Source: JBBQVO01 sp038211505
Lineage (GTDB): Bacteria; Chloroflexota; Dehalococcoidia; DSTF01; JACRBR01
Reading direction: 5' to 3'
DNA: 23,262 nt
Assembly: GCA_038211505.1 (NCBI GenBank)
Contig: JBBQVO010000032.1
Coordinates: 1 to 23,262, forward strand
The notes beneath the pieces are model-generated. The model was not told the origin of the DNA, did no database searches, and was given only the letters and a program-made list of their open reading frames with translations. The position numbers and the translations under genes are program-made. This document shows, piece after piece, positions 17,201 through 23,262 of this stretch (positions are counted from its first letter, which is position 1; each line of letters opens with the position of its first letter).

Positions 17201-17314
17201 GATCTGCCCGTTGCCAGCAGCGACATCGCGCGCGACGCGGTTCAGCACGACCAGGTACGGCTCGCGGCCGATGAGGATCGGACAGACAACGGCAGATTCA
17301 GCGGCAAGAGCCAC
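14297..17314 (-). CDS. LuxR-family regulator with N-terminal AAA ATPase (LAL/MalT-like)
   Basis: Large ATP-binding LuxR regulators sense a ligand through an ATPase and helical repeat body and activate transcription through a C-terminal helix-turn-helix. The 1005-residue protein has a Walker A GEAGIGKS (43-50), a Walker B-like LLVIEDLHW (160-168), then a long helical TPR-like middle region (about 390-900). The C-terminal LuxR HTH (about 941-1003) includes LTAREREVAVLVARGCSNREIA and ERTIETHVGNVLSKL. The GTG at 17314 is taken as start; no strong ribosome site precedes it, so a slightly different start is possible. It is upstream of, and collinear with, the DinB/methyltransferase pair, its most likely local target. 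The signal is unknown. Confidence 0.9.
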   Translation of the reverse strand: MALAAESAVVCPILIGREPYLVVLNRVARDVAAGNGQIISIAGEAGIGKSRLVSEIKRYNEANGGALQVVQGNCFEPDASMPYAPILDLIRTCISARSEEELTACVGIDGPELVKLVPELASHIQGLTPSAAAEPDQEKRRLFNALSQMLGRVAAQRPMLLVIEDLHWSDDTSLEFLTQFARRVAALPILLVVTFRSDEVQPALRRFVSALDRERLLLEWPLARLRVDEVGAMIQAIFGLATPVRSDTLDAIYPLTEGNPFFIEEVLKSLVSSGGIFFADGAWERKPIEELSIPRSIHDSVQNRTERLSGRARQVLNLAAVTGRRFDFALLQRIAGLEESELLAIIKELIAAQLVVEESAERFAFRHALTQQAIYSDLLVRERRALHRTIGDTIQQIYANALDAHLPDLAHHFFEAEAWDEAYYYARRVAESAGTLHASAAVVQHATRALAAAQHLGVRPPASLYGMRGTARETLGEFDGARADYEKAFDRSQAAHDGPGEWQSLIDLGFLWSGRDYERAGSFFVRATEVAEALDDPALRGRSLNRVGNWLVNTGRPREGIERHERALAMFEEIGDTPAVGETHDLLGMANGIFGDTVRAVHHSTRAIELLRPFGPSAIVSSSLSSRVTYGTSNMNEATYCPPRSLAECEADHAEAAAIADAIGSRAELSYCNWTGASGLSSFGGFGVAIAQATAGLRIAEDIGHKQWIVGGQFTLGQIYVLLLAPGLAIEQLAPAFALANEVRSKWWIGNVGAHLALAYMLSGDRSRAHEVMDRSRDGDGPPESLPERRCVMAAAQLALADGQPADALRIADELITTVPGVPQPSGTPRLHHIKGDALIAMRRFAEALESLEEAKRAAIYRSSPAYLWPIHGSLARLHQLARRTDDAERELAAARVIIASIAASLDAGELRDQFVNAAFASLPKARAVTASRAAKEAFGGLTAREREVAVLVARGCSNREIADQLVLGERTIETHVGNVLSKLGFSSRAQIAAWAVEKGLTTAS

Positions 17315-17366
17315 GGCTGATCATCCCGGTGTAGTGAGCAGGGCGATTCGGAAGAACGCCCGGCGA

Positions 17367-17372
17367 AGTATA
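17367..17372 (-). promoter_or_regulatory. -10 box of the LAL regulator gene
   Basis: TATACT on the - strand (complement of 17367-17372) lies about 50 nt before the GTG start. A GGGCG-N11-CGCCC dyad at 17341-17361 overlaps the expected transcription start and could be an operator. No convincing -35 was seen. Confidence 0.45.
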
Positions 17373-17422
17373 GTCCGCCGCCGTGTCACTTCGTCGGCCG
17401 CACGTATGCCTGCCGCCGGGCG

Positions 17423-18283
17423 CTAGCTCGCCCGCCGCAAATACGGCGCCACCCCCGTCGTCTCGATGCGCGTCCGATAGACGCCCGTCCGCGCAGTGAT
17501 GAAGAGCGTCGAGCCGTCCTCGCCCCAGGCGCAGTTCGCCGGCATCTGTGGGCAGTCGATGATGCCGAGCGGCCGTCCGTCGGCGGCGAACACCTGCACC
17601 GTCGTCGCGCACACGTAGACCCTGCCGGCCTCGTCGACCTTCATCCCGTCCGGCCGCCCCTCTTCGCGCATCTCGGCGAACACGCGCCCAGCGCTCAGGC
17701 TGCCGTCCGCCGCAACGTCGAACGCCCGGACGTGGTGGCGGGCGGTGTCGGCGATGTACAGGATCCGCTCGTCGGGCGAGAACGCAAGCCCGTTAGGCCG
17801 CTCAAAGTCCGTCACCAGCAGCGCCAATTCGCCATCGGCGTCGATGCTGAAGACGCCATTGAACGGCAGTTCTCGTTGCTCCTCCGTGATGCCGTACGGC
17901 GGATCGCTGAAAAAGATGCGGCCGTCGGATCGCACCACGAGGTCATTCGGGCTGTTCAGCCGTTTGCCCTCGAAGTGGGTCGCGATGTCGGCGACGGCTC
18001 CGTCTTGCTCGCGCGAGATGCGACGCCCGCCCTCCTCGCACGAGATGAGGCGCATCCGCGGATCGAGCGTGAGTCCGTTCGGCCTACGCGCGTTCTCCCG
18101 GTAGACGTCGAGGCGTCCATCGCGCCACCGCTGGATGCGGTCGTTCGGCGTGTCGCTGAACAGCAGCGATCCGTCCGGGAGCCAGAGCGGTCCTTCGACG
18201 AACCCACGGTCGCTTGCGACGACCTCCCATCCGTCATGTGAGAGCATAGCGGCGAGCCCGTCGTCAAAGCGCAGTTCCGGCAT
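17423..18283 (-). CDS. SMP-30/gluconolactonase/LRE family protein
   Basis: This is a six-bladed beta-propeller lactone hydrolase-like protein of 286 residues. Probable metal ligands match the family: Glu30 in FVEGPLW, Asn113 in NSPNDLVV, Asn164 in ERPNGLAFSPDERILYIAD, and Asp212 in GRPDGMKVD. Family members hydrolyse sugar lactones or related esters; the substrate here is not evident. No signal peptide, so probably cytoplasmic. It begins 8 nt after the lipoprotein gene stop, as the last gene of a GNAT-lipoprotein-SMP30 run. It lies upstream of the LAL regulator gene, with a 108-nt gap. Confidence 0.9.
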   Translation of the reverse strand: MPELRFDDGLAAMLSHDGWEVVASDRGFVEGPLWLPDGSLLFSDTPNDRIQRWRDGRLDVYRENARRPNGLTLDPRMRLISCEEGGRRISREQDGAVADIATHFEGKRLNSPNDLVVRSDGRIFFSDPPYGITEEQRELPFNGVFSIDADGELALLVTDFERPNGLAFSPDERILYIADTARHHVRAFDVAADGSLSAGRVFAEMREEGRPDGMKVDEAGRVYVCATTVQVFAADGRPLGIIDCPQMPANCAWGEDGSTLFITARTGVYRTRIETTGVAPYLRRAS

Positions 18284-18291
18284 CCCAGATC

Positions 18292-18996
18292 CTACGGTGT
18301 TACGAGAGCCGGCGGCGTCGCGGGTGGCGCTGCGGGAGTGCTCCCCGCCGGCGGCTCGACCGTCGCTCCGAACTTCGGCGCGTTCGGGATCGGAGTCACG
18401 GAGTCCGGGGCAGCGATCAAGTTCGCGAGCCGGGCCCAGACAATGTTCGTGTAATTCCTCAGTGTCGCCTGATCCGTCGCCTCCTCAGTCCGCGTCTTGT
18501 CGGCCGATCGCAACACGATGACAGCGAAATAATCATTCTTGATGCCGAGTGTCGCGATGCTCGGTGGATTGTCTGACGTGTACGAGTATGCCCGATCACT
18601 CCCCGGCAGATCGTAGTTCTGTTCGCCGCCCTGCAATACGGCGAAGCCACGGCGTATGTGCTGGAAGCGGTCATCCTGCGTCGTTGGATCCGCAAAACGC
18701 CCGACGGTCGACTGCACATACAGGCTCTGACCTCCGTACAACGTCGTGAAGGACGTGACGTCCTGGCCGCCAGGGCTGAAGAAGCCGGCCGGTTCCAGCC
18801 CAGCCGGCGCCTCCTCGGGCCGCAATACGATCGCCGTGAGTTTGTTGAGATCGAAGTCCGAGGCAGTGCTGGTGCCGGTGCCAGAGCCGCCCGTTGTCAG
18901 CGTCGCCGTCTTCGCCCCTCCGCCACCGCCGCCGCACGCGGCCAACAGCGCACATCCGATGATCGTAAGCGCGCCGAGCCATGGCCGTGTTGTCAT
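18292..18996 (-). CDS. Lipoprotein of unknown function
   Basis: I do not recognise the family. The 234-residue protein has a lipoprotein signal ending LLAAC (Cys21) followed by a glycine run and a Thr/Ser/Gly-rich linker to about residue 50. The core includes LNKLTAIVLRPEEAPAGLE, a FQHIRRGFAVLQ stretch and AYSYTSDNP, and the end (about 205-234) is Pro/Ala/Thr-rich. It looks like a surface-anchored domain with flexible tails. ATG 18996 is chosen because GGGAG lies upstream and it gives a proper signal peptide. It starts 22 nt after the GNAT stop and ends 8 nt before the SMP-30 start. Confidence 0.75.
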   Translation of the reverse strand: MTTRPWLGALTIIGCALLAACGGGGGGAKTATLTTGGSGTGTSTASDFDLNKLTAIVLRPEEAPAGLEPAGFFSPGGQDVTSFTTLYGGQSLYVQSTVGRFADPTTQDDRFQHIRRGFAVLQGGEQNYDLPGSDRAYSYTSDNPPSIATLGIKNDYFAVIVLRSADKTRTEEATDQATLRNYTNIVWARLANLIAAPDSVTPIPNAPKFGATVEPPAGSTPAAPPATPPALVTP

Positions 18997-19018
18997 GAAA
19001 GATCTCCCGATCGCCACG

Positions 19019-20242
19019 CTAAAAGTCGTCCGGACAGTACGGCGCGAATCGCGTCGCAAACATCTCGCCCAGGGCGTTCACCGACTCCGCGCTGCGCGAC
19101 CGCAGAGTTCCGACGCGCATTGCGTCGATCGGTTGGGTGAACCCGTTGTAGATCGACGCCAGGGCCCGCACATCGATCTCTACGTCGGCGGCCTGTGACG
19201 TGCGCTCCGCCGACATCCGCCCCTCGCTGCACGAGATCCGCCACGTGCCCGCGTTCCACGGCGCCTTCTCGTCCGTCACGCCGACGTCTGCCGACACCTG
19301 GACATGCGGCATCGCTGGACGCGCTTCGATCGCCCGCTGCACGTCGACGAGTCGCAGCATCATGCCCGGCCATGACCCGGGCGGATCAACGATATGCGTC
19401 GGCTCATCGAACGCGTCGAGGAACGGTTCGTCCGATCCCGCGAGGATGATGATGCGGCTCGAAAGATCATGGCCCATCAGGTAGTTGAGAATCGCCGAGT
19501 ACGCCTCCGCATCGAGCGCCACCCAGTCGGCGACGCGCAGAATCGTCTCGCCAAAGCCGGCGCCCGCCGGCGGGCGGTTGATCGCCTGGTACACCACATA
19601 CCCCCGTGCGACGCCGTCGTGATTCGACCAGATCGCCGCGTCGCGCGGGCGGCTTCCGTAGTCCGTGAAGACCTGCTGTCGCCAGCGTTGCTCCGTGCGG
19701 GTGAGCCCGCCGTTGCGGATGCCGTAGAACTGCTGGTGAATCTGGTCGAGATCGCTCCACGATTCGGCATCGACGCGCCGCCAGGTACCGGCCGGCGCCG
19801 GTACGCGGGTGTGCATCGCCTTCGGCGGGAAGGTGTACGACATGATCCGGTTGGCCAGTTCGTAGCCATACTTCCGGTAGAGCGAGTAGTGCGGCGTGTA
19901 CAGCCCCGACAATGGTTGACCGGCATCCCGCATGCGAGCCAGCGCATTCTGCAACAGCGCGCCGACGAAGCCGCCGCGGCGCCGCTCCGGCAGACAACTC
20001 ACCGAAGCGATGCCGCCGAGCTCGATCGTCGCGCCATGCATGTACTGCGTGAACGGCATGATGACCAGTCCGGCCACCATCTCGCCGCCGTCGAACGCCG
20101 CCAAGCACCAATCGCGCGGGTAGTAGTGCGCGCGCAGCTCCATCGCCTCCGGCCGGCGGTCGCCGTTGAATGCGTACGCCGAGATGAAGCCGTGGCGTTC
20201 CGCCTCAGCATCCGTCTCGACCGGCCGGATCTCGATCGCCAT
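19019..20242 (-). CDS. Eis-like GNAT N-acetyltransferase with C-terminal SCP2-type domain
   Basis: This 407-residue protein matches the Eis family of multi-acetylating GNAT enzymes, which transfer acetyl groups from acetyl-CoA to amines such as aminoglycosides and lysines. The acetyl-CoA loop is SCLPERRRGGFVGALL (about 83-98). LYRKYGYE (121-128) is the family tyrosine/phenylalanine block. A second GNAT-like half and an SCP2-like end (WRISCSEGRM..., then DVEIDVRALASIYNGF) follow. The protein ends in Phe, and in Mycobacterium tuberculosis Eis the C-terminal carboxylate is catalytic. I prefer ATG 20242; ATG 20269 is upstream of the likely -10 box. It is the first gene of a three-gene operon. Confidence 0.85.
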   Translation of the reverse strand: MAIEIRPVETDAEAERHGFISAYAFNGDRRPEAMELRAHYYPRDWCLAAFDGGEMVAGLVIMPFTQYMHGATIELGGIASVSCLPERRRGGFVGALLQNALARMRDAGQPLSGLYTPHYSLYRKYGYELANRIMSYTFPPKAMHTRVPAPAGTWRRVDAESWSDLDQIHQQFYGIRNGGLTRTEQRWRQQVFTDYGSRPRDAAIWSNHDGVARGYVVYQAINRPPAGAGFGETILRVADWVALDAEAYSAILNYLMGHDLSSRIIILAGSDEPFLDAFDEPTHIVDPPGSWPGMMLRLVDVQRAIEARPAMPHVQVSADVGVTDEKAPWNAGTWRISCSEGRMSAERTSQAADVEIDVRALASIYNGFTQPIDAMRVGTLRSRSAESVNALGEMFATRFAPYCPDDF

Positions 20243-20250
20243 AGCGACGA

Positions 20251-20256
20251 ATGATA
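20251..20256 (-). promoter_or_regulatory. -10 box of the GNAT operon, leaderless arrangement
   Basis: TATCAT on the - strand (complement of 20251-20256) is 8 nt before ATG 20242, leaving no room for a ribosome site. Transcription would start at or near the A of the start codon. Confidence 0.5.
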
Positions 20257-20318
20257 GCAGGCGAGTCATCGCACGCGTCCGACACGCATCGGCGATTTCA
20301 CATCGATCGATGCGCCGC

Positions 20319-20324
20319 TATAGT
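20319..20324 (+). promoter_or_regulatory. -10 box of the CysE-like gene, leaderless arrangement
   Basis: TATAGT (5 of 6 to TATAAT) is followed after 7 nt by GTG 20332, where the family-like protein begins. Together with the opposite TATCAT this forms an 89-bp divergent promoter region. The -35 position is weak (TTTCAC at 20296-20301). Confidence 0.5.
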
Positions 20325-20331
20325 GCCGCTC

Positions 20332-20982
20332 GTGAAACGCCCCGGCCTGCTCCAGAGCATTCGCGCTGATCTCCTCACGCACGATCGATTTGAGATCGGC
20401 GCCGGCTGGGTGCCGGCCGGCACGGGCGCTAGCGCCTGGTGGTGGCGCTACCGCCGCAATCATCACGCCGCCGGCATCATGATCCTCTATCGATTGCGCG
20501 AGTGGGCGCGTCGCCGGCCGACGGCGTTCCTCCCCGGCCTCTGCGATCGGCTGATGGAGATCCTGCACGGGACGCAGATCTCGCGCGCCGTCACACTCGG
20601 TACCGGCGTCTACTTTCCGCACGGCGATGCGCACATCCACGGCGAATCGACGATCGGCGACTGCGTGATCGTCGGCGTTCACACCGGCATCGGGCTGCGC
20701 GGCAGCTTCTTCTCCGACGACATGGGCACGCGCGGGCCGACGGTCGGCGCCTACACGCGCGTCGGCACCGGCGCGAAGATCCTCGGCGCCGTCACCGTCG
20801 GCGAGCGCGCCGTCATCGGCGCCGGCGCCGTAGTGATCAATGACGTCCCCGAAGCGGCCACGGTCGTCGGCGTGCCCGCGCGCGTCGTCCGGCAGGGCCC
20901 CGTCGGGGACGAACTGCCAGCCGCGCTGGAACGCATGCAGTTGATGATCGATGCAGCGAAGCGCGCGGATCGGGAATCGTAG
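20332..20982 (+). CDS. Hexapeptide-repeat acetyltransferase, serine O-acetyltransferase (CysE)-like
   Basis: CysE makes O-acetylserine for cysteine synthesis. The 216-residue protein has an N-terminal helical part beginning LLQSIRADLLTHDRF and HHAAGIMILYRLREWAR, then a left-handed beta-helix of hexapeptide repeats (about 84-182). It ends in the family-typical VGVPARVV. The region HIHGESTIGDCVIVGVHTGIG and FPHG takes the place of the usual CysE catalytic histidine loop, so the substrate is less certain than the fold. The start is GTG 20332, directly downstream of a -10 box; the upstream ATG 20251 would read through that promoter. It converges with the VOC gene, 18 nt away. Confidence 0.72.
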   Translation: MKRPGLLQSIRADLLTHDRFEIGAGWVPAGTGASAWWWRYRRNHHAAGIMILYRLREWARRRPTAFLPGLCDRLMEILHGTQISRAVTLGTGVYFPHGDAHIHGESTIGDCVIVGVHTGIGLRGSFFSDDMGTRGPTVGAYTRVGTGAKILGAVTVGERAVIGAGAVVINDVPEAATVVGVPARVVRQGPVGDELPAALERMQLMIDAAKRADRES

Positions 20983-21000
20983 GCGACCACGGCGCCCACG

Positions 21001-21678
21001 CTACTTGAGCGATCCGGTCAGTGACGCGCGCTGCGAGATCTCGATCCAGTTGCCATCGGGATCGCGGACGAACGAGACGCGGGCGGTCGTGCCGAGTGTC
21101 ACCGGCGGCCGCCCCTCATCGCCGGCGCGCTCGACGATGCCGCGATGTTCGTCATCCACATCCCACACCTGGATCGTCAGATAGCGATAGCCGCGCGCCC
21201 GCATCGGCTCCGTCCGGACAGCGTCGGCCGCTGCCGCGAACGTGATCAGCGAATCGCCGCAGCGATACGTCCGCTCACGCACGCGCTCGAGCTGCAGCGC
21301 CTCGCCAAAGAACGCCGCGAACGCCGCCTCGTCGCGCACCGCCATCCGCACTTCGATCCCGACGATCCCATCGGCGCTGGGCGACGCCAGCACGACGCGG
21401 TTACCGTCCGGATCCAACAGATCCCGCGGTGCGTCGATGCCGTCGCGCGCGATGATCAGCTCGCGGTAGCCTGACGGCGGCGCGTCGTTGAGCGGGTCGC
21501 GTGCGTCGTTGAGCTTCAGCACCGAGCCGTTCATCGCGTGCCGGTGCTGACGCACGCCGCCGCCGAGCGGCAGCGTCTCCTCGAACGGCAGCCCGACTTC
21601 GCGTTGCCAGAACGCAAGCATCGCCTCCGCATCGTTCGTGAAGAGGCCCAGGTCGATGTGTTGCTTCGCAAGCTTCAT
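21001..21678 (-). CDS. VOC (glyoxalase/bleomycin-resistance) protein with two domains
   Basis: The 225-residue protein contains two VOC beta-alpha-beta units. The first (about 5-100) starts KQHIDLGLF and ends LLDPDGNRVVL. The second (about 103-216) starts DGIVGIEVRM and ends SFVRDPDGNWIEIS. VOC proteins are metal enzymes such as glyoxalases, dioxygenases and resistance proteins; potential ligands here are His7, Glu109 and Glu213. The specific reaction is unknown. ATG 21678 follows GAGGAG and lies 1 nt after the sulfotransferase stop, so the two are co-transcribed and probably coupled. Confidence 0.85.
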   Translation of the reverse strand: MKLAKQHIDLGLFTNDAEAMLAFWQREVGLPFEETLPLGGGVRQHRHAMNGSVLKLNDARDPLNDAPPSGYRELIIARDGIDAPRDLLDPDGNRVVLASPSADGIVGIEVRMAVRDEAAFAAFFGEALQLERVRERTYRCGDSLITFAAAADAVRTEPMRARGYRYLTIQVWDVDDEHRGIVERAGDEGRPPVTLGTTARVSFVRDPDGNWIEISQRASLTGSLK

Positions 21679-21679
21679 C

Positions 21680-22390
21680 TCAACTCCTCGAGGCCGCCGC
21701 CGGCGATTTCGCGAGCGCGCGAACCCGCTTATACAGCCCGCGCAGGTCATCCGGCACGTCCGACTCGTGATGACGGAGGTCGCCGCGCACGAGACCAACG
21801 TCGAGCTCGCGGCCGACGAATTCGGCGAGCGGTTCGATCGCACGTTGCGGGTCGCCGTGCAACTCGCCGTATTCGACGGTTAGCGCGTCGAGTCCGAACG
21901 CGGCGATCACCTCCAGCAGTCGCTCGTAGCCGCTACGCCACACGTGATAGACAGCTGCCTCCGCGTCATCGCCGCCCTGCGCGTAGTAGCGAAGCGTCGA
22001 CGCCACGACCTCTGCTGGATTACGTAGACAGACGATGATTCGCGGCCGGCCCGGCAGCACTTGTAGCCACGGCTCGAGCGTCCAGCACAGCCGCGGATCT
22101 TTCCACGCCGGCGTCGCATCCTCCGCCAGCGCGATCATGTGATCCATGTACTGCTGCGCGCCATCGACGACGTCCGCGCGCGTCGCCGTCGAGAGCCACG
22201 GGCCGAGGCCGGCGGCGTTCATGATCGCGTCATTGATCAGGACGAGTTGCCGCTCTTCGAAGTAGCCCTCGGCGTTGTGTTCGTCCGCCTCGATCAGATC
22301 GCGTCCGACGGAGAGCCCTGATTCGTGCAGCAGGCGTGCGACGGCGCTCGTGCCGGAGCGGCCGCTGCCGCAGATCAGAAACATGCTCAC
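21680..22390 (-). CDS. P-loop sulfotransferase-like protein
   Basis: The 236-residue protein starts with the 5'-phosphosulfate binding loop GSGRSGTSAVARLL (8-21) and has a 3'-phosphate-type motif RIIVCLRNPAEVVASTLR (117-134, with Arg123 and Ser131). These indicate binding of PAPS, the sulfate donor. WKDPRLCWTLEPW (96-108) is another family landmark. The acceptor is unknown; sulfation of a sugar, lipid or metabolite is possible. The GTG at 22390 overlaps the nitroreductase stop by 4 nt (GTGA); ATG 22384 is a near alternative. Confidence 0.85.
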   Translation of the reverse strand: MSMFLICGSGRSGTSAVARLLHESGLSVGRDLIEADEHNAEGYFEERQLVLINDAIMNAAGLGPWLSTATRADVVDGAQQYMDHMIALAEDATPAWKDPRLCWTLEPWLQVLPGRPRIIVCLRNPAEVVASTLRYYAQGGDDAEAAVYHVWRSGYERLLEVIAAFGLDALTVEYGELHGDPQRAIEPLAEFVGRELDVGLVRGDLRHHESDVPDDLRGLYKRVRALAKSPAAASRS

Positions 22391-22887
22391 GACCAGCGGT
22401 TGCGACGCACGTAGTCATTCCACGGCAGCCGCGCCGCTTCCGGCACCGACTTCGGCGGCTTCGCGCGATAGCCGAACCCGACCACGATGCTGACGCGCCA
22501 GCCGCCCGGCAGCGCCAGCGTGTCGTGCGCGCACTCGACACGATGCATGCTCACCGGACAGGACCCGACTTCCTCAGCCCACGCCGCCACCATCATGTTC
22601 TGCGCCGCACGGCCGGCATCAAACTCGTTGCGCGTGCCCGCTTCCGTCAGCGCGATCGCGATCAGCAGCGGCGCCGTCGGCGTCCATGCGGCGAAGTCGC
22701 CGCACTTCGAGATCGCTTCCTTCTGCGCCGCGTCATCGATGATGATGAAGCGGCACGGCTGCACATTCTTCGACGTACCCGCCATCCGCCCCGCCTGGAC
22801 GATGCGCCGGACGGTCTCGTCGGGCACGGCCTGCTCCGTGAATGAGCGCGTGTCGCGCTTGCCGATGATCGTCTTGTAGGTGTCCAT
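22387..22887 (-). CDS. Nitroreductase family FMN oxidoreductase
   Basis: Nitroreductases use FMN and NAD(P)H to reduce nitro groups, quinones or similar. The 166-residue protein is short but complete for the family. It has the FMN-phosphate motif KRDTRSF (10-16), GTSKNVQPCRFIII (37-50), a central helix with AGRAAQNMMVAAWAEEVGSC, and the C-terminal IVVGFGYRAKPPKSV. ATG 22887 is chosen because GGGAGG lies 7 nt upstream. It is the first gene of the coupled run nitroreductase, sulfotransferase, VOC protein. Substrate is unknown. Confidence 0.88.
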   Translation of the reverse strand: MDTYKTIIGKRDTRSFTEQAVPDETVRRIVQAGRMAGTSKNVQPCRFIIIDDAAQKEAISKCGDFAAWTPTAPLLIAIALTEAGTRNEFDAGRAAQNMMVAAWAEEVGSCPVSMHRVECAHDTLALPGGWRVSIVVGFGYRAKPPKSVPEAARLPWNDYVRRNRWS

Positions 22888-22911
22888 CGCTCGCCTCCCT
22901 GTGCGTGGCTG

Positions 22912-22917
22912 AGTATG
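22912..22917 (-). promoter_or_regulatory. Possible -10 box of the nitroreductase operon
   Basis: CATACT on the - strand (complement of 22912-22917) lies 24 nt before ATG 22887, which has its own ribosome site. The -35 position is weak. The 112-nt gap also serves the divergent oxidoreductase gene. Confidence 0.35.
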
Positions 22918-22999
22918 GCGCGACCTCTCGGCTGTCGCCATCGCGAGGATCATGCCGGCCGCGCTGGATCGCAAGCGCGCGCTCGGTGATCATGCGCGC

Positions 23000-23262
23000 A
23001 TGGCGCGTTACGGATTCACATTCCCGCTCGATGGCCTGCCGCTGAACGAGCACAAGCAGGCGCTGCAGGACGCCGAACGCCTGGGCTACACCGACGCCTG
23101 GTCGTACGAGATCGACGGCGTCGATTGCTTTTCACCGCTCGCGCTCGCCGCCGCGTGGACGGAGCGCATGTTTCTCGGCACCGCCATCGCCAACGTCTAC
23201 ACGCGCGCGCCGCTCACGCTGGCCATCTCGGCGAACGCCATCGCTGAGGCGGCGCCCGGCCG
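23000..23262 (+). CDS. Luciferase-like monooxygenase (LLM class), 5' part; runs off the window
   Basis: Eighty-seven residues are visible, starting MARYGFTFPLDGLPLNEHKQ. The pattern includes a beta strand, ALQDAERLGYTDAWSYE, then PLALAAAWTERMFLGTAIANVYTRAPLTLAISANAIAE. This is the opening of the bacterial luciferase-like TIM barrel of FMN- or F420-dependent oxidoreductases. Which cofactor applies cannot be decided from this part. ATG 23000 gives the usual N-terminus. An in-frame ATG at 22952, preceded by GCGAGGAT, would add 16 residues (MPAALDRKRALGDHAR) and remains possible. It is divergent from the nitroreductase operon. Confidence 0.85.
   Translation, partial: MARYGFTFPLDGLPLNEHKQALQDAERLGYTDAWSYEIDGVDCFSPLALAAAWTERMFLGTAIANVYTRAPLTLAISANAIAEAAPG

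Noticed and set aside
16100..17320. A 406-codon open frame on the + strand opposite the LAL regulator ATPase domain
   Set aside because: The - strand shows Walker motifs and a coherent AAA domain; the + frame is a GC-driven shadow.
1..23262. CRISPR array, tRNA, insertion sequence, toxin-antitoxin or defence operon
   Set aside because: No regularly spaced repeats, cloverleaf in the gaps, transposase, or known defence domains were found on reading both strands.

Overview
The window is about 23 kb of high-GC, densely coded bacterial DNA. No rRNA, tRNA, CRISPR array, transposase or phage gene was found. Several features fit Chloroflexota (a Dehalococcoidia or Thermomicrobia-like lineage) better than anything else I can name. 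These are a Tat-exported lipoprotein binding protein, flavin-dependent ThyX instead of ThyA, a DUF4331 surface protein, a luciferase-like (possibly F420-dependent) oxidoreductase, an Eis-type acetyltransferase, an Rv2258c-like methyltransferase, and start codons placed right after -10 boxes (leaderless style). This is inference from gene content; Actinobacteria share some of these traits.

Left part (1-8765, all + strand): the 3' end of topA; an orphan peptide/nickel-type ABC substrate-binding lipoprotein with no permease beside it; an orphan A24 prepilin peptidase; thyX; and the pheS-pheT pair for phenylalanyl-tRNA synthetase. This is mostly housekeeping.

Middle part (8766-12429, + strand): a 320-nt gene-free leader with several hairpins, then an exported DUF4331 protein with a C-terminal membrane anchor, a perfect 15-bp hairpin, and an exported TPR protein. 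This looks like a cell-surface module of unknown function. It ends in a gap holding a dispersed palindromic repeat and a perfect 12-bp hairpin that probably serves as terminator for both converging transcripts.

Right part (12430-20242, - strand): an LAL-type (MalT-like) AAA/LuxR regulator of 1005 residues lies upstream of a translationally coupled DinB-like protein and SAM-dependent methyltransferase. Three GAAGGAG direct repeats, 21-22 bp apart, sit in the gap before that pair and look like an operator. Further right on the same strand is a three-gene run, Eis-like GNAT acetyltransferase, unknown lipoprotein and SMP-30/gluconolactonase-like protein.

Right end (20243-23262): an 89-bp divergent promoter region separates the GNAT operon from a CysE-like hexapeptide acetyltransferase. 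Then comes a tightly coupled - strand operon (nitroreductase, sulfotransferase, two-domain VOC protein), and finally the start of a divergent luciferase-like monooxygenase cut by the window edge.

I did not find a clearly new defence or mobile system. The most interesting items are the structured leader and DUF4331/TPR pair, the triple repeat in front of the DinB/methyltransferase operon, and the apparently leaderless promoters.
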